A stretch of DNA of 64,000 nt from Caballeronia cordobensis (GCF_001544575.2 NZ_FCNY02000011.1:169879-233878), one strand, 5' to 3'; shown: positions 35,582 through 43,771, counted from the first letter of the stretch. Translations and numbers: made by a program. The notes: a model not told the origin generated them from the letters alone.

Positions 35582-35911
35582 ATGCCCGAACAGATCACCA
35601 AGTATCCGGACGTCACGCTGAAAGTGCTGGAAGGCGCGGGCGCCGTGTGCGGCAAAGGCGCCGAGCAGAAGATCCTGAAGCAATGTCCGGCCGCGCGATT
35701 CTGCGCGTTGCCGACCGGCGAAATCTGCGTCTATGGCATCGACGAGATTCCGCACATGACGCAAATCAAGGCGCAAGAAATCGCGGCGGTCGTCGCGCCT
35801 CGATCCGATGCCATGCCGCCGCTATCGGCGTGGTGGATGGGCGCGATCCTTCTCGTAGCGGGGCTGCTCGCGGGTTTCATGCTCGGGAAGATCAAGCGAA
35901 AGCGCCTATGA
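35582..35911 (+). CDS. Uncharacterised membrane-anchored protein
   Basis: A 109-residue protein with an N-terminal soluble part containing three cysteines in VCGKGAEQKILKQCPAARFC, and a single C-terminal membrane helix (SAWWMGAILLVAGLLAGFML) followed by a basic tail KIKRKRL, so it is probably tail-anchored. GGAGG stands six bases before ATG 35582. Its stop overlaps the next start (ATGA). The function is unknown. Confidence 0.75.
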   Translation: MPEQITKYPDVTLKVLEGAGAVCGKGAEQKILKQCPAARFCALPTGEICVYGIDEIPHMTQIKAQEIAAVVAPRSDAMPPLSAWWMGAILLVAGLLAGFMLGKIKRKRL

Positions 35912-36276
35912 CCTGGCTCGCCAATACGATTCTCGTGCTGCACGCGCTGATCGTGCTGTTTATCGTCGGCGGTCTGATCGCGATATGGATCGGCGCGGCG
36001 TTCAGACGAAGCTGGGTCCGAAACCGCGCGTTTCGGACAACGCACATCGTTGCGATAGGGATTGTCGCGCTGCTCGCCGTAGTGGACCTTCCCTGCCCGC
36101 TCACGGTGCTGGAGGACGAGTTGCGCGCCGGTGCGTCCGGCGCGCAAGGCTTCGTCCAGCGCTGGGTCGGCGCATTGCTTTACTTCGATTTCCCGGCATG
36201 GGTGTTCACGCTCGCCTACGTGGCCTTCTTTATCGCAGTCGCGATCACATGGCGGCGTGTTCGTCCTCGGTCATAA
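35908..36276 (+). CDS. DUF2784 membrane protein
   Basis: A 122-residue protein with four hydrophobic segments, the DUF2784 landmarks HALIVLFIVGGLIAIWIG at the start, DLPCPLTVLEDELR in the middle and a final YVAFFIAVAITWRRVRP. Function is not known for the family. It is translationally coupled to the tail-anchored protein before it. Confidence 0.85.
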   Translation: MTWLANTILVLHALIVLFIVGGLIAIWIGAAFRRSWVRNRAFRTTHIVAIGIVALLAVVDLPCPLTVLEDELRAGASGAQGFVQRWVGALLYFDFPAWVFTLAYVAFFIAVAITWRRVRPRS

Positions 36277-36303
36277 GCTGGTGCGATTCTTTGTTGCGCG
36301 GCC

Positions 36304-36732
36304 TCAGGACATCGGGCCAGCCGGCTTGCTGCTGAGCTTGCGGCTCACCTTCAGCGCGAACAGCACCGGCTTCGACATATGCGGACGCAGGATCGCGTGC
36401 TTACGCACGTAGTGCGGGACGTGCCATTCGGAACGCGTGCCGGCATAGAAGAGCGCGGCGTGGCCGGCGCGCAGCGTGCGCGGTTCCTGGCCTTCAGCCG
36501 TGATGATCACCTCGCCTTCGATCACGTAGATCGTTTCGTCTTCGTGGAAGTACCAGTTGAAGCGGCCGGCCGTGCAGTCCCAGACCCATGACGTCGTCGT
36601 GGTGTCGAGGCTTTGCGACCATCGGCCGCTGCGCGCGACAGGATTGCCTTCGAGAATCCACGCCGGTTCTATCGGATCTGGCTTCAGCAAGACATCGTCC
36701 AGACGGACAGACTCGAAAACGGGTGCTGTCAT
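36304..36732 (-). CDS. Cupin domain protein (DUF861/EutQ-like)
   Basis: A 142-residue single cupin. The conserved core runs from WVWDCTAGRFNWYFHEDETIY through VIEGEVIITAEG to GHAALFYAGTRSEWHV, where His, Glu and a later His could bind a metal. This branch is often found as a small accessory to catabolic enzymes. ATG 36732 has GGAG six bases upstream; the frame is open further without coding signs. Confidence 0.83.
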   Translation of the reverse strand: MTAPVFESVRLDDVLLKPDPIEPAWILEGNPVARSGRWSQSLDTTTTSWVWDCTAGRFNWYFHEDETIYVIEGEVIITAEGQEPRTLRAGHAALFYAGTRSEWHVPHYVRKHAILRPHMSKPVLFALKVSRKLSSKPAGPMS

Positions 36733-36924
36733 GGGCTCTCCTGTACCGTTCCTGTTGATCGTTCGTGATCGAAGCGACGCAACTCGCTCCGGCGTCATTT
36801 CTTACAAAGACATTACACCAATGAATTGGTTCGCTGTCTACGCCGGTATTCGGGATGCAAACGTTTGACGTTTGTGCGCTGGCACACACGAAGGGAATGG
36901 TGGAGGCGGTCATGGCGCAATTAA

Positions 36925-37596
36925 TCACGCGGGCTGCGCCGAACGCATCAAGGTCCAGCCGATGCCGCGCACATTGCGGATCAACGCGCGCCCGAAGCGC
37001 TTGCGCATCGAATGAATGAGCACGTCGAGCGCATTGCTTTCCACTTCGTTGCCCCAGCCGTAGATGCGTTCTTCGAGTTGCGCGCGCGAGAGGATCGCGC
37101 CCGGCCGTTCCAGAAGCGCGTGCATGAGCGCGAATTCGCGCGCGGACAGCAGCGACTCGGCGCCTTCGCGCCATAGCGTGCGCCGGTCGAGATCGAGACT
37201 CAGGCCGTCGTCGCCGATGCACGACGTCGCGTAGCCCGCCTGACGGCGCAATACCGCGCGAATGCGCGCCAGCACTTCGCGAACGTCGAACGGCTTGAGC
37301 ACGCAATCGTCCGCGCCGACATCGAGACTGCGCACGCGCGTTTCCGGGTCGCTGCTCGCGGTGAAGGTCAGCATCGGCACCTTGTTGCCCGATTCGCGCG
37401 AGGCTCTGAGCAATTCGAGGCCGCCGCCGCACAACAGGCCGAGGTCGAGCAGCACGACCGCGTAATAAGTCGCATCGATGGCGAGCCGCCCGGCGCGCGC
37501 ATCGCGCACCCAGTCGACGCGGTAGCCGTCGCCTTTCAAGGCGCGGAACAGGGCTTGTCCCATTTGCAGATCGTCTTCAACCAGTAGCACACGCAT
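36925..37596 (-). CDS. OmpR/PhoB-type response regulator, orphan
   Basis: A 223-residue two-domain regulator: receiver with acidic pocket VEDD near residue 8, phospho-acceptor D in VLLDLGLL, the Lys in LKPFDV; winged-helix output domain with LSAREFALMHALLERPG and NALDVLIHSMRKRFG. The form is QseB/PmrA-like. No histidine kinase is adjacent on either side. Confidence 0.9.
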   Translation of the reverse strand: MRVLLVEDDLQMGQALFRALKGDGYRVDWVRDARAGRLAIDATYYAVVLLDLGLLCGGGLELLRASRESGNKVPMLTFTASSDPETRVRSLDVGADDCVLKPFDVREVLARIRAVLRRQAGYATSCIGDDGLSLDLDRRTLWREGAESLLSAREFALMHALLERPGAILSRAQLEERIYGWGNEVESNALDVLIHSMRKRFGRALIRNVRGIGWTLMRSAQPA

Positions 37597-37816
37597 GATG
37601 TCCCTTCTTTTTTCGCGGCAAGCGTTCGTTGCAGTTCATCGATAAAGCAGGCACACCATCTTTATTATTACTTCGGATACCGAATCTATCCGAAAGGTGT
37701 TCCGGCTCGTGGGCCCGACGCCGTGGATCATCCATCGTCAGTCGAGCAGGCTCAGTCTAAAGGGGCGCTTGAATCACGTCTGTCCTCACGAAACAGGACA
37801 GATGCACATTAAATAG

Positions 37817-38704
37817 CTAGTCGAGCAAGGCGGTCAGCGCAACCAGTTCGCGCTGCGTGCCGATGCCGAGCTTCGCCAGCGCGCGTTGCTTGTACGTGAT
37901 GACGCTCGCGGGCGAGAGTGCGAGCTTCGCGCCAACCGTCTTCGCGGTTTCGCCCTGCCCGAGCAGCATGGCGACGGACCGTTCGCGCTCGGAAAGCGCC
38001 GTATGCCATTTGATCGATATTTCGCGCGACACGCCCGGCCTCGCGCGCAGTCTCGTGTGTGTCGATGCGAGCGCGGCGAGAAAATCGGCGAATGCGGCGA
38101 TGCACGCTTTATCGCGATCGCTGAAGCGGCCCATCGCCGTGGAGCGGTACATACTGAGAAATGCCGTGTGACCCGCGCCGGGCGCGATAACCGAAAGCTT
38201 GTCCGCAATGCCCGGCTCGATGAAAAAGCGCTCGTAGTATTCGGCGTTCGATTCGCGATCGATCTTCAGCGCGCGAACCGTGGGCGGGAGCGGTTGCGTC
38301 GCATGTCCGCGTGTGAATTCGTGAACCAGCGGATCTTCGCGATAGCGGCCGCCCACATAGGCTTCGGTGAGGCGCGTCGCAATACCGCCGGCGCGCCGGC
38401 TCGCGAGCGCCGCGGTCTCGGCATGCGCCGGCTTAACGTTGACGAGCACGCAATGCTCGATCTCGATGATTCCGGCGAGCGCGGCAATCAGGCTATCGCC
38501 GAAATCGTCGGTGCCCGCCGCGCGCACGCAATTGGCAAAGGGAAGTATTTCTGCAAAGTCTCGCTGGTCCATATGAATGCTCATTGCCTTGAAAGCGATG
38601 CCGGATCGCGCTCGAAGAGCAGAGAGCAGTTTGCCGTCTGAGCGCTGGACGGCAACCGCGCGAACCGGCGCAGCCGACATTCGCGAGAACCTTCGCATAT
38701 CCAC
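37817..38704 (-). CDS. LuxR-type HTH regulator with GAF-like sensor region
   Basis: About 295 residues. The C-terminus has a LuxR HTH (LSERERSVAMLLGQGETAKT, then ASVITYKQRALAKLGI). The N-terminal ~200 residues look like a GAF/autoinducer-like alpha-beta region (DFGDSLIAALAGIIEIEHC, REDPLVHEF), but the acyl-homoserine-lactone signature residues are not recognisable. The start may be GTG 38704, ATG 38698 or ATG 38680; an inverted repeat overlaps the first codons, which favours a downstream start. No luxI is present. Confidence 0.8.
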   Translation of the reverse strand: MDMRRFSRMSAAPVRAVAVQRSDGKLLSALRARSGIAFKAMSIHMDQRDFAEILPFANCVRAAGTDDFGDSLIAALAGIIEIEHCVLVNVKPAHAETAALASRRAGGIATRLTEAYVGGRYREDPLVHEFTRGHATQPLPPTVRALKIDRESNAEYYERFFIEPGIADKLSVIAPGAGHTAFLSMYRSTAMGRFSDRDKACIAAFADFLAALASTHTRLRARPGVSREISIKWHTALSERERSVAMLLGQGETAKTVGAKLALSPASVITYKQRALAKLGIGTQRELVALTALLD

Positions 38705-38727
38705 TTGAATACCAGTCGTTCAAGTGG
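38701..38727. promoter_or_regulatory. 27-bp inverted repeat at the start of the LuxR-type gene
   Basis: CCACTTGAA and TTCAAGTGG are perfect nine-base arms around a nine-base spacer. The repeat covers the promoter/start region of the leftward LuxR-type gene, as expected for an autoregulatory operator. It could also act on a rightward promoter toward the hydrolase 590 bp away. Confidence 0.55.
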
Positions 38728-39320
38728 ACGGTATGTTAGGAAGCAGGTAAGCCTTGGTCTTGACGCTTTACCCTATGTTTTGCGACGATTTCAGCATAAT
38801 TTCGCCAAACGCAATTGAAGCAGGTAATACCAATTGCTATCTTGTTGTGCATCGCACGAAATAGGATCGAACGTTCAGAACCGGTTGTCGCTTTTGGCCT
38901 AACTCTTGTCGCGCGACGCAAAGCAGAGGTTCCTCTGTCAGACCGCACTTAAAGTGAGGCGGCCGGCGCGGCGGCTAAGGATATACCCGTAGTCTTGCCA
39001 AACCGTAGGTCTTTCAATGCTTTCATCGCGGATTTATGTGCGTTAGTTCGGATGCCGAAGTACATTCGACATGCCGATAAAGTCGAATTGATTGCCGCAT
39101 ACCCAAAAACAACAGCCGCTTCACAATTTGTTCGCCACCGCACCGATAGGGAAATCGGTTAAGAGGTTTAATCTGGCGAAACGTGCAACGAGTAGTAGCT
39201 TAAGAAAATGCGCGACACTAAAACTACGATTAGCGGCTCAGGGAAAGACGGGGTTGCCACGAACGCTCCTTGCAGGAGCGTCGCTGCGCCTTGCAATAAC
39301 TGGGCGCGCGGAGGCAACTC
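38728..39320. other. 593-bp AT-richer intergenic region upstream of the hydrolase
   Basis: No open frame here has a ribosome-binding site or recognisable protein. The stretch is less GC-rich than its surroundings and contains a short hairpin GCTCC-TTGCA-GGAGC at 39264-39278, about 45 bases before the hydrolase start. A weak sigma-54-like TGGCCT-N5-TTGT is visible near 38900 but lacks the GC at -12, so I do not call it. Confidence 0.45.
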
Positions 39321-41144
39321 ATGACGCCGGTCGTCTTCGGTGGACGTTTCGGGTGGCTTCATGCGGGCGAAGGAAAACACGGCGTCGTCCTGTGCAATCC
39401 ATTCGGGCATGAAGAAGCGTGGTGCCACAAGGCCATGCGCTATTTGGCCGAAGCGTTGTCCCAGCGCGATATTCCCGTCTTGCGTTTCGATTATCTCGCC
39501 ACGGGCGATTCCGTCGGCATCGATCACGAAGGCGACAGGCTCGATGCCTTCGTCGGCGATATCGGCGCGGCCATCGATTATCTGCGAAAGCGCACCGGCG
39601 TAACCACGGTGACGTTGTGCGGCGTGCGCCTTGGCGCAACGCTTGCCACGCTTGCATCGCATCATCCGATGGTGGATTCGCTTGCGTTGCTCGCGCCTGT
39701 CATGAATGGACGCCGCTATCTGCGCGAACTCACGGCATTGCGCAAGACGTGGGTCGAGAATCTGCCGGTCGTGGTGCGCGCGAGTCAGATCGATTCGCCC
39801 TTTCATGTGCTCGGCCAGGTCTATAGCGAGGCGTTGCGCGAGCGCTTGAACGGCTTCGATCTCGGCAAGACCATGAGCCGTCAGTCCGCGATGCCGCGAC
39901 GTGCGTTCGTCGCCGATCCGCTGCCCGGCGCGAGCCGCGCGCTATCCGCTGCGTTGGGCGAGCGCGGCGTGGAAGTCCATGCGGAGAGCTTCGACGACTA
40001 CTTCGACTTCATGCAGGAGACGGCGTCGTCCACCTTGCCCGAGAAGACGCTCGGCCGAACCGTGGACTGGATCGCGCAAAGCGCGAGCGAGAGCCGCACA
40101 GACGACTTCACGCATCGAAGGAACGCCAAGGCCGCGCGTCCGAACATGAGCGACGACGCGATCATCGAAACGCCGGAAGCGATCGAGCGTCCGGTGATCT
40201 TCGGTGCGGCGGGGCTCTTCGGCATTCTGTGCGAGCCGCGCGACCGGCTGGCGGGCGGTCCGGTCATCGTCATCACGAATACGGCGGGCAGCGTGCATCA
40301 CGGCGACAGCCGTCTTTCCGTGCGGATCGCGCGCGACATGGCGCGGCGCGGCATCGCGTCGTTGCGCATCGATGCGCGCGGCATCGGCGACAGTCCCGCG
40401 CGCGCGGCGGACGGCGCACTCGAAGCGACGGCGTCGATCCACGCACAAACCACCATCGACGATGTCGCGACGGCCGCCGCATGGCTCAAGCGCAAAGGCT
40501 ACGACACGGTCGTCATGTTCGGCATCTGCTCGGGCGCGTATAGCGCGGTGCGCGCATCGCTCGTCGAGCCGGCGATCGGGGCCGTCATCGCCGTCAATCT
40601 TCAAGGCTTCCACATTCCGGAAAAGCTCACCTTGCAGGAGCTCCGGGCACGCAGGCGCAACACGATGGCGCGTCTCGGCCCGGCCATTCTCAAGCCGGCG
40701 AAGTGGTGGCTGGTGCTGAGCGGCAAGCGCGGCCTCAAGCCCATCATCAAGGCGTTCGTCTCGCATGCCGCGGCGCGTCTGCATTCGCAAGTGATTGGCG
40801 TGTCGCGCGGCAAGCCGGCCTCCGCCGACGAGCAGTCGCTCACGCATCCGCACGAGGTGGTTCAGGCGCTCGAAGGCAAAGGCGTGCGCACGCTGCTCGT
40901 GTACGGCGCGGGCGACGAAGGCCTCGACGTGCTCAACGCGCATTTCGGCAGGCACGGCAAGAAGCTGGCGCGCCTGAAGAAGGTGAAGGCTGCCGTTTGC
41001 ACGGATGTCGATCACGCGCTCTATGACACGCGGGCGTTCACGAGCGTGATGGCGCTGTCCGAGACCTTTATCAAGGATCTGCATCCGAGGCGCGCGCCCG
41101 TCATGGAGACCGTTCCGCCTTTAGGTGTTTCGCAGCAGATGTGA
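39321..41144 (+). CDS. Two-domain alpha/beta-hydrolase-fold protein next to the peptide array
   Basis: A 607-residue protein made of two related alpha/beta-hydrolase units (about 1-265 and 290-600). The first opens GEGKHGVVLCNPFGHEE and its elbow is CGVRLGA, with R103 where a nucleophile Ser would be, so this half is probably not a classical hydrolase. The second has GICSGAY with C403 at the elbow, an Asp in GAGDEG and a His in DVDHALYD, a possible Cys-Asp-His triad. The closest look-alikes I know are exosortase-system-associated hydrolases, but no exosortase is present. The first leader-peptide gene begins 316 bp downstream, so it may act on those peptides or their cargo; this is inference. 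Confidence 0.75.
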   Translation: MTPVVFGGRFGWLHAGEGKHGVVLCNPFGHEEAWCHKAMRYLAEALSQRDIPVLRFDYLATGDSVGIDHEGDRLDAFVGDIGAAIDYLRKRTGVTTVTLCGVRLGATLATLASHHPMVDSLALLAPVMNGRRYLRELTALRKTWVENLPVVVRASQIDSPFHVLGQVYSEALRERLNGFDLGKTMSRQSAMPRRAFVADPLPGASRALSAALGERGVEVHAESFDDYFDFMQETASSTLPEKTLGRTVDWIAQSASESRTDDFTHRRNAKAARPNMSDDAIIETPEAIERPVIFGAAGLFGILCEPRDRLAGGPVIVITNTAGSVHHGDSRLSVRIARDMARRGIASLRIDARGIGDSPARAADGALEATASIHAQTTIDDVATAAAWLKRKGYDTVVMFGICSGAYSAVRASLVEPAIGAVIAVNLQGFHIPEKLTLQELRARRRNTMARLGPAILKPAKWWLVLSGKRGLKPIIKAFVSHAAARLHSQVIGVSRGKPASADEQSLTHPHEVVQALEGKGVRTLLVYGAGDEGLDVLNAHFGRHGKKLARLKKVKAAVCTDVDHALYDTRAFTSVMALSETFIKDLHPRRAPVMETVPPLGVSQQM

Positions 41145-41177
41145 GGAGACCGGCGTAGTTCGATAAGAAGAACCACT

Positions 41178-41218
41178 CGCGGGCTGCATTGCGCATGAAT
41201 GGCGCGATGCGGCCCGCG
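41178..41218 (+). terminator. Strong stem-loop after the hydrolase gene
   Basis: CGCGGGC pairs with GCCCGCG, and the inner TGCATTGCGC pairs with GCGCGATGCG with small mismatches, giving a long GC stem 33 bases after the stop. It has no T-run. It separates the hydrolase transcript from the sigma-54 region of the first peptide gene. Confidence 0.5.
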
Positions 41219-41225
41219 ATTCATT

Positions 41226-41276
41226 TGTCGCGCGCCATCCGACACCCCTCGCGTATATGTAGTCCGGCAGCCGACA
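41226..41276 (+). promoter_or_regulatory. Paired activator sites (UAS) upstream of peptide gene 1
   Basis: Two 19-bp sites, TGTCGCGCGCCATCCGACA (41226-41244) and TGTAGTCCGGCAGCCGACA (41258-41276), start 32 bp apart, three helical turns. Both fit TGT-N10-CCRACA. The first is centred about 151 bp upstream of the GG of the sigma-54 promoter, the place and spacing expected for a sigma-54 enhancer-binding protein. Confidence 0.72.
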
Positions 41277-41384
41277 TATCGACCCTGCCCGGCGCGGCGC
41301 AAATCGGCTCCATTCGCGCGTGTGCGCCGCAATCCCTTTATCCTCAACGCGTCCCGTTCACCGAATGGTTCATCGATGCGTGGT

Positions 41385-41400
41385 TGGCACGGCCCTCGCA
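41385..41400 (+). promoter_or_regulatory. Sigma-54 promoter of peptide gene 1
   Basis: TGGCACGGCCCTCGCA has GG at -24 and GC at -12 with exactly ten bases between, matching TGGCAC-N5-TTGC with one deviation (TCGC). Transcription would begin near 41410, giving a leader of about 50 bases before ATG 41461. The following bases of the leader are conserved in all four units. Confidence 0.8.
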
Positions 41401-41460
41401 TAAGTAGCCGCGAGCGCAACGATTGGTGCTCACCCAACCCAAACCACCAGGAGATTCATC

Positions 41461-41718
41461 ATGCTGAAAGTCGACAACATCGCCGTTGCCAAGGAACTCG
41501 ACAGTGAAGAAATGGGCGCCATCGTCGGCGGCTCGAGCATCTTCCAGAACAACGGCGTCAATGCCAACGTGAATGGCGGCTTCTCGTTCGCCAGCCCGCA
41601 AACCAACATCGCGCCTGTGACCCAGGTCGATGCTTCCACGCACACCGACGTCGACGTGAAGAACATCACGAAGTCGCTCGACGCGGTCGGCAGCTTGCTC
41701 GGTGGTGTGAAGCTGTAA
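41461..41718 (+). CDS. Double-glycine leader peptide 1 (most diverged copy)
   Basis: An 85-residue peptide. The leader MLKVDNIAVAKELDSEEMGAIVGG ends in GG at 23-24, with L13 (-12), E17 (-8), M18 (-7) and I21 (-4), the positions recognised by C39 peptidase exporters. The core begins SSIFQNNGVNANVNGG, is rich in Asn, Ser and Val and lacks Cys; the C-terminus SLLGGVKL has a Gly-zipper-like GxxxG. Its leader differs from the other ten at six positions, suggesting it is the oldest copy. AGGAG precedes ATG. It is transcribed alone from its own sigma-54 promoter. The function is unknown; secreted bacteriocin-like or aggregating surface peptide is the best guess. Confidence 0.85.
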   Translation: MLKVDNIAVAKELDSEEMGAIVGGSSIFQNNGVNANVNGGFSFASPQTNIAPVTQVDASTHTDVDVKNITKSLDAVGSLLGGVKL

Positions 41719-41948
41719 GCAGCAACCTGGAAGGGAGAGGGCACAACGGTGCTGCCTTCTCCCCTTCTCTGAAGTTCATCGACGCTTCACCCGTTTCATC
41801 GGCCATCGCGCGCAATGCGCGAATCGAAGTCGGCCCGCTCGATTAATCCCCACGCAATTGTTTTCAAAGCCGATCGCCTGATCGGCTAAATGCTTTTCAA
41901 CGCCGTTTTCGAAGCGCGTTTAAGGCTTCGTAATGCGATTTCACGCGC

Positions 41949-41999
41949 TGTCTGTTTAATGCCGACACTTTCCCGCAATGCGTCTTTCACCATCCAACG
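41949..41999 (+). promoter_or_regulatory. Activator sites upstream of peptide unit 2-4
   Basis: TGTCTGTTTAATGCCGACA at 41949-41967 fits TGT-N10-CCRACA and is centred 153 bp upstream of the sigma-54 GG. A degenerate second copy, CGTCTTTCACCATCCAACG, lies at 41981-41999, again exactly 32 bp downstream. The rest of this 390-bp spacer after peptide gene 1 holds no gene. Confidence 0.65.
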
Positions 42000-42109
42000 A
42001 ATGGATGACCGACTATGACCATCGAATCGGCCCGGCACTGCGCAGGCACATTAAATTTATTCGTTGATTCAGCATCTTAGATTAACCGAGTCGTTCTTCT
42101 ATACCCCGC

Positions 42110-42125
42110 TGGCATAGCCCTCGCA
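42110..42125 (+). promoter_or_regulatory. Sigma-54 promoter of peptide genes 2-4
   Basis: TGGCATAGCCCTCGCA keeps GG-N10-GC. It lies 63 bases before ATG 42189 and is followed by the conserved leader ATATGTAGCTGCGAGCGCAA shared with the other units. Confidence 0.78.
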
Positions 42126-42188
42126 TATGTAGCTGCGAGCGCAACGATTGATGCTCAACCAACCGACCAGACACCCAGGAGCTACATC

Positions 42189-42446
42189 ATGCTGAAGATC
42201 GAAAACCTCGCCGTTAGCAAAGAACTCGACCGTGCCGAAATGGGCGCGATCGTCGGCGGCTCGAGCATCTTCCAGAACAACGGCGTCAACGCCAACATCA
42301 ACGGCGGCTTCTCGTTCGCGAGCCCGCAGACCAACGTCGCGCCGGTTACGCAAGTCGATGCATCGCAACACACCGATGTCGATGTGAAGAACATCACCAA
42401 GTCGCTTGCTACGGTCGGCAGCCTGCTCGGCGGCGTCGCCCTCTGA
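42189..42446 (+). CDS. Double-glycine leader peptide 2
   Basis: An 85-residue peptide, first of a three-gene unit. Its leader carries the ELDRAEMGAIVGG form, and its core has SSIFQNNGVNANINGG and ends GSLLGGVAL. It is identical to peptide 5, its counterpart in the duplicated unit. AGGAG precedes ATG 42189. Likely processed after residue 24 to a ~61-residue product. Function unknown. Confidence 0.85.
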   Translation: MLKIENLAVSKELDRAEMGAIVGGSSIFQNNGVNANINGGFSFASPQTNVAPVTQVDASQHTDVDVKNITKSLATVGSLLGGVAL

Positions 42447-42492
42447 TCACCCGTTCACCCAAACATTCATCGAACCACTCAGGAGACTCATC

Positions 42493-42750
42493 ATGTTGAA
42501 GATCGAAAACCTCGCAGTCAGCAAAGAACTCGGCCGCGCTGAAATGGGCGCCATCGTCGGCGGCACGAGCATCTTCCAGAACAACGGCGTCAACGCCAAC
42601 GTCAACGGCGGCTTCTCCTTCGCGAGCCCGCAGACCAACGTCGCTCCCGTGACGCAAGTCGATGCATCGCAACACACCGACGTCGATGTGAAGAACATCA
42701 CCAAGTCGCTCACGACGGTCGGCAGCCTGCTCGGCGGCGTCGCGCTCTGA
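42493..42750 (+). CDS. Double-glycine leader peptide 3
   Basis: An 85-residue second peptide of the unit, 46 bases after peptide 2, with AGGAG before ATG 42493. The leader has ELGRAEMGAIVGG; the core starts TSIFQNNGVNANVNGG and its end is SLTTVGSLLGGVAL. It differs from its duplicate (peptide 6) by T25 against S25 and T72 against A72. Confidence 0.85.
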   Translation: MLKIENLAVSKELGRAEMGAIVGGTSIFQNNGVNANVNGGFSFASPQTNVAPVTQVDASQHTDVDVKNITKSLTTVGSLLGGVAL

Positions 42751-42796
42751 TCACCCGTTCGCTCAAACATTCATCGAACCACTCAGGAGACTCATC

Positions 42797-43054
42797 ATGC
42801 TGAAGATCGAAAACCTCGCAGTCAGCAAAGAACTCGGCCGTGCGGAAATGGGCGCTATCGTCGGCGGCACGAGCATCTTCCAGAACAACGGCGTCAACGC
42901 CAACGTCAACGGCGGCTTCTCCTTCGCGAGCCCGCAAACCAACGTCGCTCCCGTGACGCAAGTCGATGCCTCGACGCACACGAACGTCGATCTCACGAAC
43001 GTCACGAAGTCGCTCGCATCGGTCGGCAGCCTGATCGAAGGCGCGAAGCTGTAA
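42797..43054 (+). CDS. Double-glycine leader peptide 4 (C-terminal variant)
   Basis: The third peptide of the unit, 85 residues. Leader and Asn-rich segment are as in peptide 3, but the last third is of a second type: THTNVDLTNVTKSLASVG then SLIEGAKL, replacing QHTDVDVKNITKSL and LLGGVAL. A terminator follows the stop directly. Two core types in one transcript suggest partner peptides, as in two-peptide bacteriocins. Confidence 0.85.
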   Translation: MLKIENLAVSKELGRAEMGAIVGGTSIFQNNGVNANVNGGFSFASPQTNVAPVTQVDASTHTNVDLTNVTKSLASVGSLIEGAKL

Positions 43055-43067
43055 GCGCATCCTCAAA

Positions 43068-43106
43068 GGCAGAAGGAGCCGCTGCGGCGGTTCCTTCTGC
43101 CTTTTT
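43068..43106 (+). terminator. Rho-independent terminator after peptide 4
   Basis: GGCAGAAGGA and TCCTTCTGCC enclose an inner GCCGC/GCGGC stem and are followed by TTTTT, 13 bases after the stop. The identical element recurs 1,279 bp further on. Confidence 0.9.
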
Positions 43107-43227
43107 CATTTGGTGAAGTCCTTTTCGGCTGAGCGCGTCGCGTCTCGGCTTTTTGTCGTTGCCTTTTCGTCTCGGCCCGCATCGGAAGCGATGCGTCTGC
43201 GCCAGCTTCACATCTCCCTATAGCCGC

Positions 43228-43278
43228 TGTTCGCGACACACCGACAGGTTTCGGGATTCTGTTTTTTCTCCACCAACA
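43228..43278 (+). promoter_or_regulatory. Paired activator sites upstream of peptide unit 5-7
   Basis: TGTTCGCGACACACCGACA (43228-43246) and TGTTTTTTCTCCACCAACA (43260-43278) fit TGT-N10-CCRACA and start 32 bp apart. The first is centred 153 bp before the sigma-54 GG at 43390. The remaining bases between terminator and promoter hold no gene. Confidence 0.72.
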
Positions 43279-43388
43279 TCTCGAACGTCGCCGACGGCCT
43301 TCAGAAAAGCGAAAAAGCGTAAGGCATGAATAAATATTCACGCTTATTCAATAGCTTAGACGTACCGAACAGACCCTCTAGCACCCGC

Positions 43389-43404
43389 TGGCACGCCCCT
43401 CGCA
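43389..43404 (+). promoter_or_regulatory. Sigma-54 promoter of peptide genes 5-7
   Basis: TGGCACGCCCCTCGCA matches TGGCAC-N5-TTGC except one base, with GG-N10-GC spacing, 63 bases before ATG 43468. Confidence 0.82.
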
Positions 43405-43467
43405 TATGTAGCTGCGAGCGCAACGATTAATGCTCAACCAACCGACCAGACACCCAGGAGCTACATC

Positions 43468-43725
43468 ATGTTGAAGATCGAAAACCTCGCCGTTAGCAAA
43501 GAACTCGACCGTGCCGAAATGGGCGCGATCGTCGGCGGCTCGAGCATCTTCCAGAACAACGGCGTCAACGCCAACATCAACGGCGGCTTCTCGTTCGCCA
43601 GCCCGCAGACGAACGTCGCGCCGGTTACGCAAGTCGATGCCTCGCAACACACCGATGTCGATGTGAAGAACATCACCAAGTCGCTGGCTACGGTCGGCAG
43701 CCTGCTCGGCGGCGTCGCGCTCTGA
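43468..43725 (+). CDS. Double-glycine leader peptide 5
   Basis: An 85-residue peptide identical in protein sequence to peptide 2, in the duplicated unit. AGGAG precedes ATG. Its nucleotide sequence differs from that of peptide 2 at synonymous positions only, which hints at selection or gene conversion holding the protein constant. Confidence 0.85.
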   Translation: MLKIENLAVSKELDRAEMGAIVGGSSIFQNNGVNANINGGFSFASPQTNVAPVTQVDASQHTDVDVKNITKSLATVGSLLGGVAL

Positions 43726-43771
43726 TTACCCGTTCACTTAAACATTCATCGAACCACTCAGGAGACTCATC

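Noticed and set aside
36850..36875. Short repeat AAACGTTTGACGTTTG upstream of the response-regulator and cupin region
   Set aside because: It is too short and without a second occurrence near a promoter that I could define.
37817..38704. Acyl-homoserine-lactone quorum-sensing receptor
   Set aside because: The LuxR-type HTH is present but the autoinducer-binding signature is not recognisable and no luxI gene is in the window.
38880..38910. Sigma-54-like promoter toward the hydrolase (TGGCCT-N5-TTGT)
   Set aside because: The invariant GC at -12 is missing, it is ~400 bp from the gene, and I saw no paired 19-bp enhancer sites upstream.
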